33,103 nt of DNA from SIG588 sp045599305 (GTDB taxonomy: Bacteria > Bacillota > Clostridia > Oscillospirales > Acutalibacteraceae). The notes beneath the pieces were generated by a model. It was given only the letters and a program-made list of their open reading frames with translations. It searched no databases and was not told the origin of the DNA. Of the stretch, positions 6,635 through 15,752 are shown piece by piece (position 1 is the stretch's first letter; each line of letters begins with the position of its first letter). The position numbers were made by a program, and so were the translations under genes. The stretch spans positions 1 to 33,103 of the forward strand of contig JAZRVU010000089.1 of NCBI GenBank assembly GCA_045599305.1, read 5' to 3'.

Positions 6635-9600
6635 CTATTCTCCCACTTCCGCCACGTTTTCCGCTCCCAACACGGCCTTCAGCTCCGCCGTGAGCACCGC
6701 ATTGGGCTGCACCCAGCGGCTTTGCGGCAGGCGCAGCATGCGGCCGGTATCGAGAAAGCGGACATAGACCGGGAAGGGACCGTCGAACACCGCCATGAGG
6801 CGGCAGGCCTGCCGATAGCGCGGATCCTGTTCGCCGGCCACGCGCAGGTAAAGTCCCGGACGGGCGGCGGACGCCTTGGCCGGTGTCTTTTCGGGCGCAG
6901 ACGGCACCGGGACAGCGGGCGCGGCATCCAATTCGGCCACCCGCTCGACGAGCATGGTGGGCGGCTCGTCCTCGCCGCCATTCAGGCGGCCGGTGACCAG
7001 CAGCGGGCGCTCTCCCTGCAGCAGATTGCCGAAGCGCGCCAGCGTTTTGGGGAACAGCAGCACCGGCAGCGAGCCGAACAGGTCCTCCACCGCGGCATAT
7101 GCCATCGTCTCGTTGCGGCGGGTCTGCTTGGTGCGCAGCGGCGAGAGCAATCCCATCACCGTGACGGTGTCGTCGTCGCGGTATTCGCCGTTCTGCTCCT
7201 CAAACGCGGTGAGGATGCGGTCGGTGTGGGCGATATCCGCCCGGTCATACCACTTGACATAGGGCTCCAGCGGATGGCCGGAGAGATAGAGGCCGGTGAC
7301 ATCTTTTTCCATCGCCATCAGATCGTCGTGCGAGAATTCCTCGGCAGCGGGCAATTCCTCCTGCCCGCCGGAAAATTCCGGCGTATCGAAAAAGCCGATC
7401 TGCCCGTCCACATTGCGGCGGCGATCCTCCTCGAGCGAAGACAGGATGGCATCCATGCCGGAGAGCATCTGGCGGCGATTGGCCCCCAGCCCGTCCAGTG
7501 CGCCGCATTTGATGAGGCTTTCCACCGCACGGCGGTTGCAGTCGCGATAGGCGGACATACGGCGGCAGAACTCATAAAACGACGGGAATTCGCCGTGCTC
7601 CTCCCGCTCGCGCACCAGGTCGGCAATGAGATTGCGGCCGAGATTTTTCACCGCCAGCAGGCCGAAACGGATGTGGTCGCCCTCGGTGGCAAAGCCTGAG
7701 CGGCTGCGGTTGACGGTGGGCGGAAGCACGCGGATGCCCAGCCGGCCGCACTCGCGGATATAGCCAGCGACCTTGCCGCTGTCCAGCACGCTGGTGAGCA
7801 GGGCGGCCATATACTGCCGCTTATAGTGGCACTTGAGATAGGCGGTCTGATACGCCACCAGCGCATAGGCCGCGGCGTGGGATTTGTTGAAGGCATAGGA
7901 GGCGAAGGAGGACATATCCTCGAAGATGGCGGCAGCGGTCTCCTCCGGGGTGCCCCGGCGGACACAGCCCTCGACCTCCACCTCGCCCTGCTCGTTTTCC
8001 AGCCCGTGGATGAAGATCTCGCGCTCGCGTGCCATCACGTCCGCCTTCTTTTTCGAGCAGGCGCGGCGCACGATATCCGCCCGGCCGAGCGAATAGCCCG
8101 CCAGTTCGCGGAACACCTGCATCAGTTGCTCCTGATAGACGATGCAGCCGTAGGTGACGTGCAAAAACGGCTCCAGCCGCGGGTGGACATACCGCACCCC
8201 CTCGGGATGGTGGCGGTTGCGGATATAGGTGGGGATGGACTCCATGGGGCCGGGACGATAAAGCGAAATGACGGCGATGAGGTCTTCGAACCGGTCGGGT
8301 CCCAGTTCGTGCAGCACCCGCTTCATACCGGCCGACTCCATCTGGAACACGCCCTCGCTGTTGCCGGCAGAAAGCATGGCGAACACGGGGGTGCTGTCCA
8401 GCGGGATATCCTCCACCGAAAAGTCCGGCTCACTCTCGCGGATCGCCCGCTCGGCATCGGCGATGACGGTGAGGTTGCGCAGACCCAGAAAGTCCATTTT
8501 CAGCAGGCCGAGTTTTTCCAGCGTGGTCATGGTATACTGCGTGGCGACCGCCTCGCCGTTGAGGCACAGCGGCACATATTCGCTGGCCGGGCGGGCGGTG
8601 ATGACCACCCCCGCCGCGTGGGTCGAGGCATGGCGAGGCATCCCCTCCACCCGGCGGGCCATATCCACCAACTGCCGGACGGCGGGATCGCTCTCATACT
8701 TTTCGCGGAGCTTAGGTGCCTGCGTCAGCGCCTTGTCCAGCGTCATTTTCATCTCATTGGGCACCAGTTTGGCCACCGCGTCCCCCACCGCGTAGGGCAG
8801 CGCCATGGCACGCGCCACATCGCGGATGGCGGCACGCGCCTTGAGGGTACCGAAGGTGACGATCTGCGCCACGCGATCCGCGCCGTAGCGGCGGATCACA
8901 TAGTCGATGACCTCCTGCCGGCGCTCGTCGCTGATGTCGATATCGAAATCGGGCATACTCACCCGCTCGGGATTGAGGAAGCGCTCGAACAGCAGGTCGT
9001 ATTTCAGCGGGTCGATGCCGGTAATGCCGATGCAGTAGGCGCACAGACTGCCCGCGCCGCTGCCGCGGCCGGGACCCACCGGGATTCCCGCGCTTTTGGC
9101 ATACTGCACGAAATCGTTGACGATGAGGTAGTAATCCACATACCCCATGCGGCGGATGGTGTCCATCTCATATTCCAGCCGCTCGGCGGCACCCGCCGGC
9201 GGGGTATCGCCGTAGCGGCGGCGCAGTCCCTCGCGGCAGCAGGCGGTGAAATAGGCGTCGCTGTCGCCGCCGGGCGCCTCAAAGGCGGGCAGCTGTGTCC
9301 GGCCGAAGGTGAAGTCCACCCGGCACCGCTCGGCGATGAGGGCGGTATTGTCGAAGGCCTGCGGCACCGCCGGGAACAGGGCGCGCATCTCCTCCTCGGA
9401 CTTCACATAAAATTCCTCGGTAGCAAAGGCCATGGGTGTGGGTTCCTCCAGCGTGGTGCCCGTCTGGATGCAGACGAGCAGACGCTGGAGTTCGGCGTCC
9501 TCGCGCGACAGGTAATGCGCGTCGTTGGTGCAGACGGGCGGAATGCCCGTTTCGGCCGAAAGACGCAGTATCTGCGGATTGATGGCGCTCTGCTCGGGCA

Positions 9601-10135
9601 GGCCGTGATCCTGCAGTTCCAAGAAGAAATTGCCGCGGCCGAACACCGTGTCGTACCACTGCGCCGTCTGCCGTGCGGCGGCAAAGTCACCCCGGCTCAG
9701 CGCACGGGGGATCTCCCCCGCGAGACACGCGGAAAGGGCGATGAGCCCCTCGTGATACCGCTCGAGCAGTTCCCTGTCCACACGGGGACGGTTATAAAAT
9801 CCCTCTGTCCACGCCAGCGAGAGCATGCGGCAGAGGTTCTCATACCCTGTCTGATTTTCGCACAGAAGCACCAAATGGGCGTTTTCGCTGTCTGCCCCGT
9901 ACTCCTTGTCGAACCGGCTGCGGGCGGCCACATAGACCTCGCACCCGAGGATGGGGTGGATACCCTCCCGTTTGGCCGCCTCGTAAAAATCCACGATGCC
10001 GTACATGACTCCGTGGTCGGTCACGGCAACGGCGGTCTGCCCCAGCGCCTTGACGCGGGCCAGCAGACCTTCGATGCGGCAGGCGCCGTCGAGCAGGCTG
10101 TATTCACTGTGCACGTGCAGATGAACGAACGCCAC
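6635..10135 (-). CDS. dnaE: DNA polymerase III subunit alpha (DnaE)
   Basis: This is a C-family replicative DNA polymerase of 1166 residues, the usual DnaE length. The N-terminal PHP domain opens with VHLHVHSEYSLLDG (4-17) and continues through VTDHGVMYG (38-46) and CTNDAHYL (202-209). The palm holds GPGRGSGAGS (354-363) and PDFDIDISD (395-403), which carries two catalytic Asp residues. An OB-fold-like segment (VTVMGLLSPLRTK) lies near residue 1000. The start is GTG at 10135, with AAGGGGG eight bases upstream; a nearby ATG is out of frame. In Clostridia DnaE usually works beside PolC, probably extending primers; PolC is not in this window. It lies 15 bases behind whiA. Confidence 0.97.
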   Translation of the reverse strand: MAFVHLHVHSEYSLLDGACRIEGLLARVKALGQTAVAVTDHGVMYGIVDFYEAAKREGIHPILGCEVYVAARSRFDKEYGADSENAHLVLLCENQTGYENLCRMLSLAWTEGFYNRPRVDRELLERYHEGLIALSACLAGEIPRALSRGDFAAARQTAQWYDTVFGRGNFFLELQDHGLPEQSAINPQILRLSAETGIPPVCTNDAHYLSREDAELQRLLVCIQTGTTLEEPTPMAFATEEFYVKSEEEMRALFPAVPQAFDNTALIAERCRVDFTFGRTQLPAFEAPGGDSDAYFTACCREGLRRRYGDTPPAGAAERLEYEMDTIRRMGYVDYYLIVNDFVQYAKSAGIPVGPGRGSGAGSLCAYCIGITGIDPLKYDLLFERFLNPERVSMPDFDIDISDERRQEVIDYVIRRYGADRVAQIVTFGTLKARAAIRDVARAMALPYAVGDAVAKLVPNEMKMTLDKALTQAPKLREKYESDPAVRQLVDMARRVEGMPRHASTHAAGVVITARPASEYVPLCLNGEAVATQYTMTTLEKLGLLKMDFLGLRNLTVIADAERAIRESEPDFSVEDIPLDSTPVFAMLSAGNSEGVFQMESAGMKRVLHELGPDRFEDLIAVISLYRPGPMESIPTYIRNRHHPEGVRYVHPRLEPFLHVTYGCIVYQEQLMQVFRELAGYSLGRADIVRRACSKKKADVMAREREIFIHGLENEQGEVEVEGCVRRGTPEETAAAIFEDMSSFASYAFNKSHAAAYALVAYQTAYLKCHYKRQYMAALLTSVLDSGKVAGYIRECGRLGIRVLPPTVNRSRSGFATEGDHIRFGLLAVKNLGRNLIADLVREREEHGEFPSFYEFCRRMSAYRDCNRRAVESLIKCGALDGLGANRRQMLSGMDAILSSLEEDRRRNVDGQIGFFDTPEFSGGQEELPAAEEFSHDDLMAMEKDVTGLYLSGHPLEPYVKWYDRADIAHTDRILTAFEEQNGEYRDDDTVTVMGLLSPLRTKQTRRNETMAYAAVEDLFGSLPVLLFPKTLARFGNLLQGERPLLVTGRLNGGEDEPPTMLVERVAELDAAPAVPVPSAPEKTPAKASAARPGLYLRVAGEQDPRYRQACRLMAVFDGPFPVYVRFLDTGRMLRLPQSRWVQPNAVLTAELKAVLGAENVAEVGE

Positions 10136-10150
10136 CGCATTTTCCCCCTT

Positions 10151-11047
10151 TTATTCTTTCAATTCGTCGGCAAATTCCTGTATCCGCCGCAGCCGGTGGT
10201 TGACACCCGACCGGCTGATCGGCTCATCCAGCGCGGCACCGAGCTCCCGCAGCGACATCTCGGGATTTTCCAGCCGCAGCAGCGCCAGTTCCCGCAGTTC
10301 GGGCGGCAGGGCGCCCATGGCGTCATGCGCCCGGATGCGCCGGATGGCGTCCACCTGCTGTGCCGAGGCGGCCACGGTCTTGTCGATGTTCGCCGTCTCG
10401 CAGTTGGCCACACGGTTGGCGTTATTACGGATGTCTTTGACCATTTTGATGCCCATCAGTTCGAGCGAGGAGGCGGTCGCCCCCATGCGGGTGAGGCAAT
10501 CCTCGATCTGCTCGCTCTCCTTGAAATAGATCACATGGTTGCCCTTGCGATTCATGTATTTCGGTGAGAAGCCCAGTTCCCGCAGCAGGGAGAGCCAGTC
10601 ACGGCAGAGCGTGTAGTGCGAAAGATGAAACTCCAGATGATAACCCGTTTCGGGGTTGGTGATCGCCCCACAGGCCAAAAACGCCCCCGCGAGATAGGCG
10701 GCGGCGCAATCGTCACATTCAAAGGCGGCACGGTTCAGCCGTATGGACACCTCCCGTGCCCCGTGCCCGAAACGGGCAAGCACGCGGCCGCGGTCGGCCG
10801 CATCCGGCACCGAAAGCAGCATCATACCGTCCTCGCGCACGGCACGATCGACCTTTTCCGCGCCGCACACCGCCGCCAGCCGCTGCGTATACAGCGCGGC
10901 CACACCGGGGTGCTCGGTCTGCAGCTGCAGTGCATCGGCCGAAAAGGCGTGCCCCGCCTGCAGCATACCGTACAACTGCGCCGCACAGCAGCAATCCGCC
11001 AGCGGCAGGGCGCACAGTTCATCCTTGACACCGGATGAAAACGACAT
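10151..11047 (-). CDS. whiA: DNA-binding protein WhiA
   Basis: This 298-residue protein is WhiA, with an N-terminal LAGLIDADG-endonuclease-like fold that lacks nuclease activity and a C-terminal helix-turn-helix. Visible family features are SFSSGVKDELC (2-12), the AAYLAGAFLACGAITNPETGYHLEF block near the middle, and near the C-terminus SLRELGAALDEPISRSGVNHRLRRI split across the recognition helices. In Actinobacteria WhiA controls sporulation genes; in Bacillus it binds DNA and affects division and chromosome segregation. GAGGGGG precedes the ATG. It follows the 261-residue membrane protein by 12 bases and precedes dnaE by 15, so it is part of the hprK-to-dnaE operon. Confidence 0.95.
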   Translation of the reverse strand: MSFSSGVKDELCALPLADCCCAAQLYGMLQAGHAFSADALQLQTEHPGVAALYTQRLAAVCGAEKVDRAVREDGMMLLSVPDAADRGRVLARFGHGAREVSIRLNRAAFECDDCAAAYLAGAFLACGAITNPETGYHLEFHLSHYTLCRDWLSLLRELGFSPKYMNRKGNHVIYFKESEQIEDCLTRMGATASSLELMGIKMVKDIRNNANRVANCETANIDKTVAASAQQVDAIRRIRAHDAMGALPPELRELALLRLENPEMSLRELGAALDEPISRSGVNHRLRRIQEFADELKE

Positions 11048-11059
11048 CTTGTTGCCCCC

Positions 11060-11845
11060 TCACTTTCTTCGGCGCAGATAGCCGGATTCGTGGGTATATT
11101 CCATCACCTTGCCGCGGATGCCCACGAAGCCGAGCGCACACATGAGCAGCGCGAAGAAGGAATTGCCCGCCACGCTCACCAGCCCGGCGGGCGTGAAGCA
11201 GAAGGACAGCGCCACCCACAGCGGCACCGCCTGCTCGCTTTGTATCGTGATCCGGATAGCGGTGCAGGCGATCTGCCCCAGCATGACCGCCACCAGCGAA
11301 CATATGATGATGACGGTGACGGCAAAGCGGGTATCGTGCGCGCCGCCTAGACGGCTGTAGCCGTAAAAGGCGCCGATGCTGATGAGCGCACCGAGCAGGC
11401 CGAGCTGGTAGCCGAACAGGCTGATCAGCACCCACGGGATCGTCCCGCACAGGGCGCCGAGCAGCGCCCCTGCCAGCCCCAGCCAATAGCGCGAGGCCGG
11501 CTCCTTATAACTCTCGAACTTATCCTCGTGCGAGGTGGCTGCCGCACATTCGGCATAGCCTGTCCAGTTATCAATGAACTGTAGAAGGTCGTCGGGCTGC
11601 CACGCGGCCATGCCCGGCACGGTCAGCTGCACACCGAAGCCGCGGAAGGCGACGGTGCCGCCGGTGAGATCCGCCTGCCACTTCTGCAGATTTTTTTCGG
11701 AGATATTCACCGACATATCCAGTGTGCCGGCCTTCGGTATCAGCCGCCAGGCGATGCCGTGGGAGACACCGTCGACCGTGCCGTCCGCCTCGTTCACACG
11801 AAAGCCGGCCGCGACGCAGGCGCCGAAGATCGCATTTTCCGCCAT
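11060..11845 (-). CDS. Membrane protein of unknown function in the yvcK position
   Basis: I do not recognise the family. The ATG at 11845 is chosen because AAGGAG lies eight bases upstream; a longer frame would run into rapZ. The 261-residue product has a soluble N-terminal part (1-115), predicted by eye to be mostly beta-type, then a basic/polar linker and four or five membrane helices at about 120-142, 146-164, 174-196, 205-222 and 228-245. The C-terminus is basic (RRRK). Spacing to rapZ (11 bases) and whiA (12 bases) places it firmly in the operon. In many Firmicutes this slot holds yvcK, a cytosolic protein linked to gluconeogenic growth and wall synthesis. This protein shows none of YvcK's features. 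Confidence 0.75.
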   Translation of the reverse strand: MAENAIFGACVAAGFRVNEADGTVDGVSHGIAWRLIPKAGTLDMSVNISEKNLQKWQADLTGGTVAFRGFGVQLTVPGMAAWQPDDLLQFIDNWTGYAECAAATSHEDKFESYKEPASRYWLGLAGALLGALCGTIPWVLISLFGYQLGLLGALISIGAFYGYSRLGGAHDTRFAVTVIIICSLVAVMLGQIACTAIRITIQSEQAVPLWVALSFCFTPAGLVSVAGNSFFALLMCALGFVGIRGKVMEYTHESGYLRRRK

Positions 11846-11856
11846 AACTTTCTCCT

Positions 11857-12717
11857 TCAGATCTTCTGGATATCGCGGTGGTTGACCATCACCCGCCGAC
11901 CGCTTTCCTGCAGGTGCTTGGCCAGGCAATCCGCCAGCGTGACCGAGCGGTGCTTGCCGCCGGTGCAGCCGATGGCGATGACCAGCTGACTTTTCCCCTC
12001 ATTTTCATAGCGGGGGATCAGAAAATCCACCATATCATACAGTTTGCTCAAAAACGCAAGCGTATCCTCCGACTCCAGCACATAATCCCGCACGTCGGCA
12101 TCCAGCCCGGTCTTCTGACGCAGTGCATCCACATAAAACGGGTTGGGGAAGCAGCGCACGTCGAACACGAGATCCGCTTCGGCGGGATAGCCGTATTTGA
12201 AGCCGAAGGACATACATTGGATGGGCATCTGCTGATGCGCATCCTCCAAAAACAGCCCCACGATCCGCTGACGCAGCTGCGCGGCGGACAGATGGGTGGT
12301 GTCGATGAGGTAATCGGTGCGGGAACGCACCACGCCGAGCAGTTCCCGCTCGGCCTCAATGGCTTTGGCCACCGAGCCGCCGCAGCGGTCGGTGAGCGGA
12401 TGCTTGCGGCGGGTCTCCTTATACCGGCGGGCGAGCACGGCGTTCTCACATTCGAGAAACAGGATGTGATAGGTCACCCCGAGGCGCTGCAGCTCCTCCA
12501 GTGAGGCGGAAAAATCGTTGAGCAATTCGCCGCCGCGCGCGTCGATGACGATGGCCACGCGGGGCAATGTCTCCTGCGACTGCAGCGACAGTTCGGCGAA
12601 TTTCGGCAGCAGCATGGGCGGCATATTGTCCACGCAGTAAAAACCGATATCCTCCATCGCGTCGATGGCGCAGGACTTACCTGCACCGGACAGGCCGCTC
12701 ACGATCACGAATTCCAT
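11857..12717 (-). CDS. rapZ: RapZ/YvcJ family nucleotide-binding protein
   Basis: This 286-residue P-loop protein has Walker A GLSGAGKS at 8-15, then AIDAMEDIGFYCVDNMP, the family's best-conserved N-terminal block. The C-terminal domain shows SFGFKYG, DVRCFPNPF and AIGCTGGKHRSV, diagnostic for the RapZ/YvcJ family. In E. coli RapZ guides GlmZ small RNA to RNase E; in Bacillus the homologue YvcJ hydrolyses nucleotides and affects competence. The RNA-adaptor role cannot be assumed here. AAAGGGGAG lies upstream of the ATG. It follows murB by 12 bases. Confidence 0.96.
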   Translation of the reverse strand: MEFVIVSGLSGAGKSCAIDAMEDIGFYCVDNMPPMLLPKFAELSLQSQETLPRVAIVIDARGGELLNDFSASLEELQRLGVTYHILFLECENAVLARRYKETRRKHPLTDRCGGSVAKAIEAERELLGVVRSRTDYLIDTTHLSAAQLRQRIVGLFLEDAHQQMPIQCMSFGFKYGYPAEADLVFDVRCFPNPFYVDALRQKTGLDADVRDYVLESEDTLAFLSKLYDMVDFLIPRYENEGKSQLVIAIGCTGGKHRSVTLADCLAKHLQESGRRVMVNHRDIQKI

Positions 12718-12729
12718 AGTGCTCCCCTT

Positions 12730-13629
12730 TCAGTCCCCCACCAATTGGACTTCCCGCTCCAGACACACGCCGGTGGCATCCCGCACAGCGGTGCGCACCT
12801 GTTCCTCCAGCGCCAGCACGTCCCGGCAGGTGGCGGCGCCGCGGTTGATGAGAAAGCCCGCGTGCTTTTCGCTGATCTGGGCATCCCCCACACGGGCGCC
12901 CTTCAATCCGCACTGCTCGATCAGCGCCCCGGCAAAATAGCCGGTCGGGCGCTTGAAATAACTGCCGGCACTGGGATATTCCAGCGGCTGCTTTTCCCGA
13001 CGGCGAGCAAGCAACTCCTCCATGCGGGCGGTGATGGCCGCCGGGTCGTCCGGCTGCAGGTGCAGCGTGACCGACACGATCACGCTGCACCGCTGTTCCA
13101 TAAACACACTGTGACGATAGCCGAGCTGCATATCGCCGGCCTGCACCGTGGTAAGGCCGATCACGTCGGCCGCCACGGCGCTTTTCACCACATCGGCCAT
13201 CTCCCCGCCGTAGGCGCCCGCGTTCATGAAGAGCGCGCCGCCCACCGTGCCGGGGATGCCGAATGCGAATTCCAGCCCCGCGAGCCCCGCATCCCGCGCG
13301 GCACGGCAAAGCTGTTTGAGAGGGGTGCCCGCCGGACAGACGATCGTGTCCCCCTGCACCGCGGGCTCCCCCGCGGCCGGACGGAACACAACGCCCGCAA
13401 AGCCGCGATCGCTCACCAGCAGATTGCTGCCGTTGCCCAGCACCATCCACGGGATCGCCCGCTCGCCGCAGCAGCGCAGCAGCGCGGGCAGCACGGCCGG
13501 GTCGTTCACCGTGACGGCCAGCGCCGCCGGACCGCCGATGCGAAAACTGGTGCAGCCGGCAAGCGGCAGATCCCGCTGTACGGCACATCCGCACGCCAGT
13601 GCCTGCTGCTCCAACACGGTCAGTTCCAC
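12730..13629 (-). CDS. murB: UDP-N-acetylenolpyruvoylglucosamine reductase
   Basis: MurB is a cytoplasmic flavoprotein that reduces UDP-GlcNAc-enolpyruvate to UDP-MurNAc with NADPH, in peptidoglycan precursor synthesis. The GTG at 13629 is chosen as start because AGGAGGGG sits five bases upstream; the longer frame would overlap the glucokinase gene. The resulting 299-residue protein shows FRIGGPA (29-35), GNGSNLL (65-71) in the FAD site, PGTVGGALFMNAGAYGGE, YRHSVF, and PSAGSYFKRP with the catalytic Ser. The YRHS pattern and length fit the shorter Gram-positive MurB type. It is flanked by glucokinase (29-base gap) and rapZ (12-base gap). Confidence 0.95.
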   Translation of the reverse strand: MELTVLEQQALACGCAVQRDLPLAGCTSFRIGGPAALAVTVNDPAVLPALLRCCGERAIPWMVLGNGSNLLVSDRGFAGVVFRPAAGEPAVQGDTIVCPAGTPLKQLCRAARDAGLAGLEFAFGIPGTVGGALFMNAGAYGGEMADVVKSAVAADVIGLTTVQAGDMQLGYRHSVFMEQRCSVIVSVTLHLQPDDPAAITARMEELLARRREKQPLEYPSAGSYFKRPTGYFAGALIEQCGLKGARVGDAQISEKHAGFLINRGAATCRDVLALEEQVRTAVRDATGVCLEREVQLVGD

Positions 13630-13658
13630 CGGTACCCCTCCTCGATCTCTTTGAAAAA

Positions 13659-14603
13659 TTACTCCTTCAGAGCCGCCGCGCCGATGATACCGGCGTCGTT
13701 GCCCAGCGTGGCCACGCACAGGCGGGTCTGCCGCTCGCTGTATTTGCTGTAGCGCTCGCCCGCGATCTGCTCGCGCAGAGGAGCCAGCAGCGTCTCGCCC
13801 TCGTTGCAGATACCGCCGCCGATGCAGAGCACCTCGGGCTGGAAGATGTTGATGACATTGACAAGGCCGCTGCCGATGTAGCCGATGTAGGTGTCCACCA
13901 CCTGCTTGCCCACCGGGCAGCCCGCACGCATGGCGTCGAACGCGGTGCGCCCGTTCACGCGGCCGCTCCCGGCGGTCTTGGCGAGGATGCTGTCCGGATT
14001 GGCGGCAATGGCGCGCTCGGTCTGACGGATGAGGGCGGTGGCGGAAGCATAGGCCTCCCAGCAGCCGTTACGGCCGCAGGTGCAGGGCTCGCCGTCCACC
14101 ACGATGACGGTGTGGCCCAGTTCGCCGCCGGCGAAGTTGGAGCCGCTGAAGATCTTGCCGTCGATGATGATGCCGCCGCCCACGCCGGTGCCCAGCGTGA
14201 TGCAGACGCAGGAATCCACGCCCTTGGCCGCGCCCGCGACTGCCTCGCCCAGCGCGGCGACGTTGGCGTCGTTATCCACGAACACCGGCTTGCCGAGCGC
14301 TTTGCCGAGCATCGCTTTCAGCGGCAGATGATCGAATTTCAGGTTGTTGGAATACTCCACGACACCGGTGTCCCCGTTGCAGGTGCCGGGGCAGCCCACG
14401 CCCACCGAGGCGATATCCGCCATCGTGAGGCCGGCATCCTTCACGGCTGCTTCGGCCGTTTTGGCCATGTCAGCCACGATCTCCTCCGCCGGACGGGGCA
14501 GAGCGGTCTTACACTTGGCGCTGCCCACGATGGCATAAGTCTCATCGTCCACCACGCCGACGGCGATGTTGGTGCCGCCCAGATCGATACCAATGCGATA
14601 CAT
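13659..14603 (-). CDS. ROK-family glucokinase
   Basis: This 314-residue protein belongs to the ROK family and most likely phosphorylates glucose with ATP in the cytoplasm. It starts MYRIGIDLGGTNIAVGVVDD (phosphate-binding loop). It carries FVDNDANVAALGE (108-120) with the likely catalytic Asp112, ELGH (161-164), and CTCGRNGCWE (174-183), giving the ROK zinc ligands His164, Cys174, Cys176 and Cys181. The ATG at 14603 is chosen because GGGAGG lies nine bases upstream; an ATG at 14642 would overlap hprK. There is no helix-turn-helix, so it is a kinase, not a ROK repressor. Another hexose substrate such as N-acetylmannosamine or fructose cannot be excluded. Its place beside hprK and pfkA supports a glycolytic role. 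Confidence 0.9.
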   Translation of the reverse strand: MYRIGIDLGGTNIAVGVVDDETYAIVGSAKCKTALPRPAEEIVADMAKTAEAAVKDAGLTMADIASVGVGCPGTCNGDTGVVEYSNNLKFDHLPLKAMLGKALGKPVFVDNDANVAALGEAVAGAAKGVDSCVCITLGTGVGGGIIIDGKIFSGSNFAGGELGHTVIVVDGEPCTCGRNGCWEAYASATALIRQTERAIAANPDSILAKTAGSGRVNGRTAFDAMRAGCPVGKQVVDTYIGYIGSGLVNVINIFQPEVLCIGGGICNEGETLLAPLREQIAGERYSKYSERQTRLCVATLGNDAGIIGAAALKE

Positions 14604-14626
14604 ACTGATTTCCTCCCTATGTTCCT

Positions 14627-15592
14627 TTAAAATTTTTCCCATTCGGTTCTGGTATTCTCCGACACGGAGGTATCCTCCATGCCGAGGTTAAACATCAGCT
14701 CTTCGGCTGCGTTATACCCCATTTTCTTCTGGCGGTTGTTCATGGCCGCCACCTCGATGATGATGGCCAGGTTGCGCCCGGGCTTGACGGGAATGGTGAT
14801 GGAGGGCACCGAGATGCCGAGGATCTCCATACATTCATTATTCAGCCCCATGCGGTCATAGACCTTTTCGCTGTCCCACTGCTCGAGCTGGATGACCAGA
14901 TCGATCTTTTCGGTCACCTTCACGGCGCCCATACCGAAGATGCGGCGGGCGTTGACGATGCCGATGCCGCGCAGTTCGATGAAATGGCGGATGTTTTCCG
15001 GTGCGGAGCCGACCAACGTTTTGGCCGAAACACGGCGGATCTCCACCGCGTCATCCGCGATGAGCCGGTGGCCGCGCTTGACCAGTTCGATGGCTGTTTC
15101 GCTTTTGCCCACGCCGCTGTCGCCCACCAGCAGGATGCCTTCGCCGTAGGCCTCCACCAGCACGCCGTGCCGGGTGATGCGGGGTGCGAGCTCGACCGAG
15201 AGATAGGAGATGAGCGACGCCATGAAGGCGGAGGTGATCTCCTTCGAGCGCAGCAGCGGCACCTTGCAGTGCGCACACGCCTCCTGCAGTTCCGGCAGCG
15301 GCTCCATCTCACGGGAAATGACCACGGCGGGGGGCTGACAGGCGACGAAATCGTTCACCCGCGCCTGCCGCACCTCGGGCGGCAGATCACTGAGATACCC
15401 GATCTCGCTTTTGCCCACGATCTGGATACGGTCGTTATCAAAATAGTCCAGATAGCCGCCCAGCGCCAGGCCGGGACGGTTCACGTCCATACTGGAGATC
15501 ATGATCTCGCCCGGATCACGGGGCATGAACAGGGTCTCCAGCGACATCTCCTTGATGACAGACGCCAGCGACACCGAAAATGTTTTGGCCAC
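14627..15592 (-). CDS. hprK: HPr kinase/phosphorylase
   Basis: HprK phosphorylates, and by reversal dephosphorylates, Ser46 of HPr, the central switch of CcpA-dependent catabolite repression in Firmicutes. The product (321 residues from the GTG at 15592) has Walker A GDSGVGKS at 157-164, followed by ETAIELVKRGHRLIADD with the second catalytic block. The C-terminal family signature is IIIEVAAMNNRQKKMGYN. Two GTG starts are possible; the one at 15592 is preferred because AGGA lies ten bases upstream, while the GTG at 15601 almost touches it. It is the first gene of the minus-strand operon running to dnaE, and its promoter is divergent from the glycosyltransferase promoter. Confidence 0.95.
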   Translation of the reverse strand: MAKTFSVSLASVIKEMSLETLFMPRDPGEIMISSMDVNRPGLALGGYLDYFDNDRIQIVGKSEIGYLSDLPPEVRQARVNDFVACQPPAVVISREMEPLPELQEACAHCKVPLLRSKEITSAFMASLISYLSVELAPRITRHGVLVEAYGEGILLVGDSGVGKSETAIELVKRGHRLIADDAVEIRRVSAKTLVGSAPENIRHFIELRGIGIVNARRIFGMGAVKVTEKIDLVIQLEQWDSEKVYDRMGLNNECMEILGISVPSITIPVKPGRNLAIIIEVAAMNNRQKKMGYNAAEELMFNLGMEDTSVSENTRTEWEKF

Positions 15593-15616
15593 GGCGGTCA
15601 CTTCCTTTCAGCATAC

Positions 15617-15645
15617 AGTATAGCATATCCGATCATTGGTTTCAA
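15617..15645 (-). promoter_or_regulatory. Promoter of the hprK-to-dnaE operon
   Basis: On the minus strand, TTGAAA (15645-15640) and TATACT (15622-15617) are separated by 17 bases, about 25 bases upstream of the GTG. No promoter as good was noticed between hprK and dnaE, where gaps are 11-29 bases. Confidence 0.7.
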
Positions 15646-15696
15646 ATGTTTATTGGAAATTTTTCTTTAAATTTTGCAAAATCGTCCGGCAGATGC

Positions 15697-15725
15697 TTGC
15701 ACAAAGGGCAAAAATCCGATATACT
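15697..15725 (+). promoter_or_regulatory. Promoter of the glycosyltransferase operon
   Basis: TTGCAC (15697-15702) and TATACT (15720-15725) are separated by 17 bases, upstream of an AGGAGG site at 15741-15746 and the ATG at 15753. It diverges from the hprK promoter, with their -35 boxes about 50 bases apart. Confidence 0.7.
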
Positions 15726-15752
15726 ATGAAAGACATCAAAAGGAGGAACGAT

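Noticed and set aside
7826..10567. Plus-strand open frame of 913 residues opposite dnaE and whiA
   Set aside because: It is His/Gly/Arg-rich low-information sequence produced by GC-rich codons on the opposite strand. Both genes beneath it have full family motifs.
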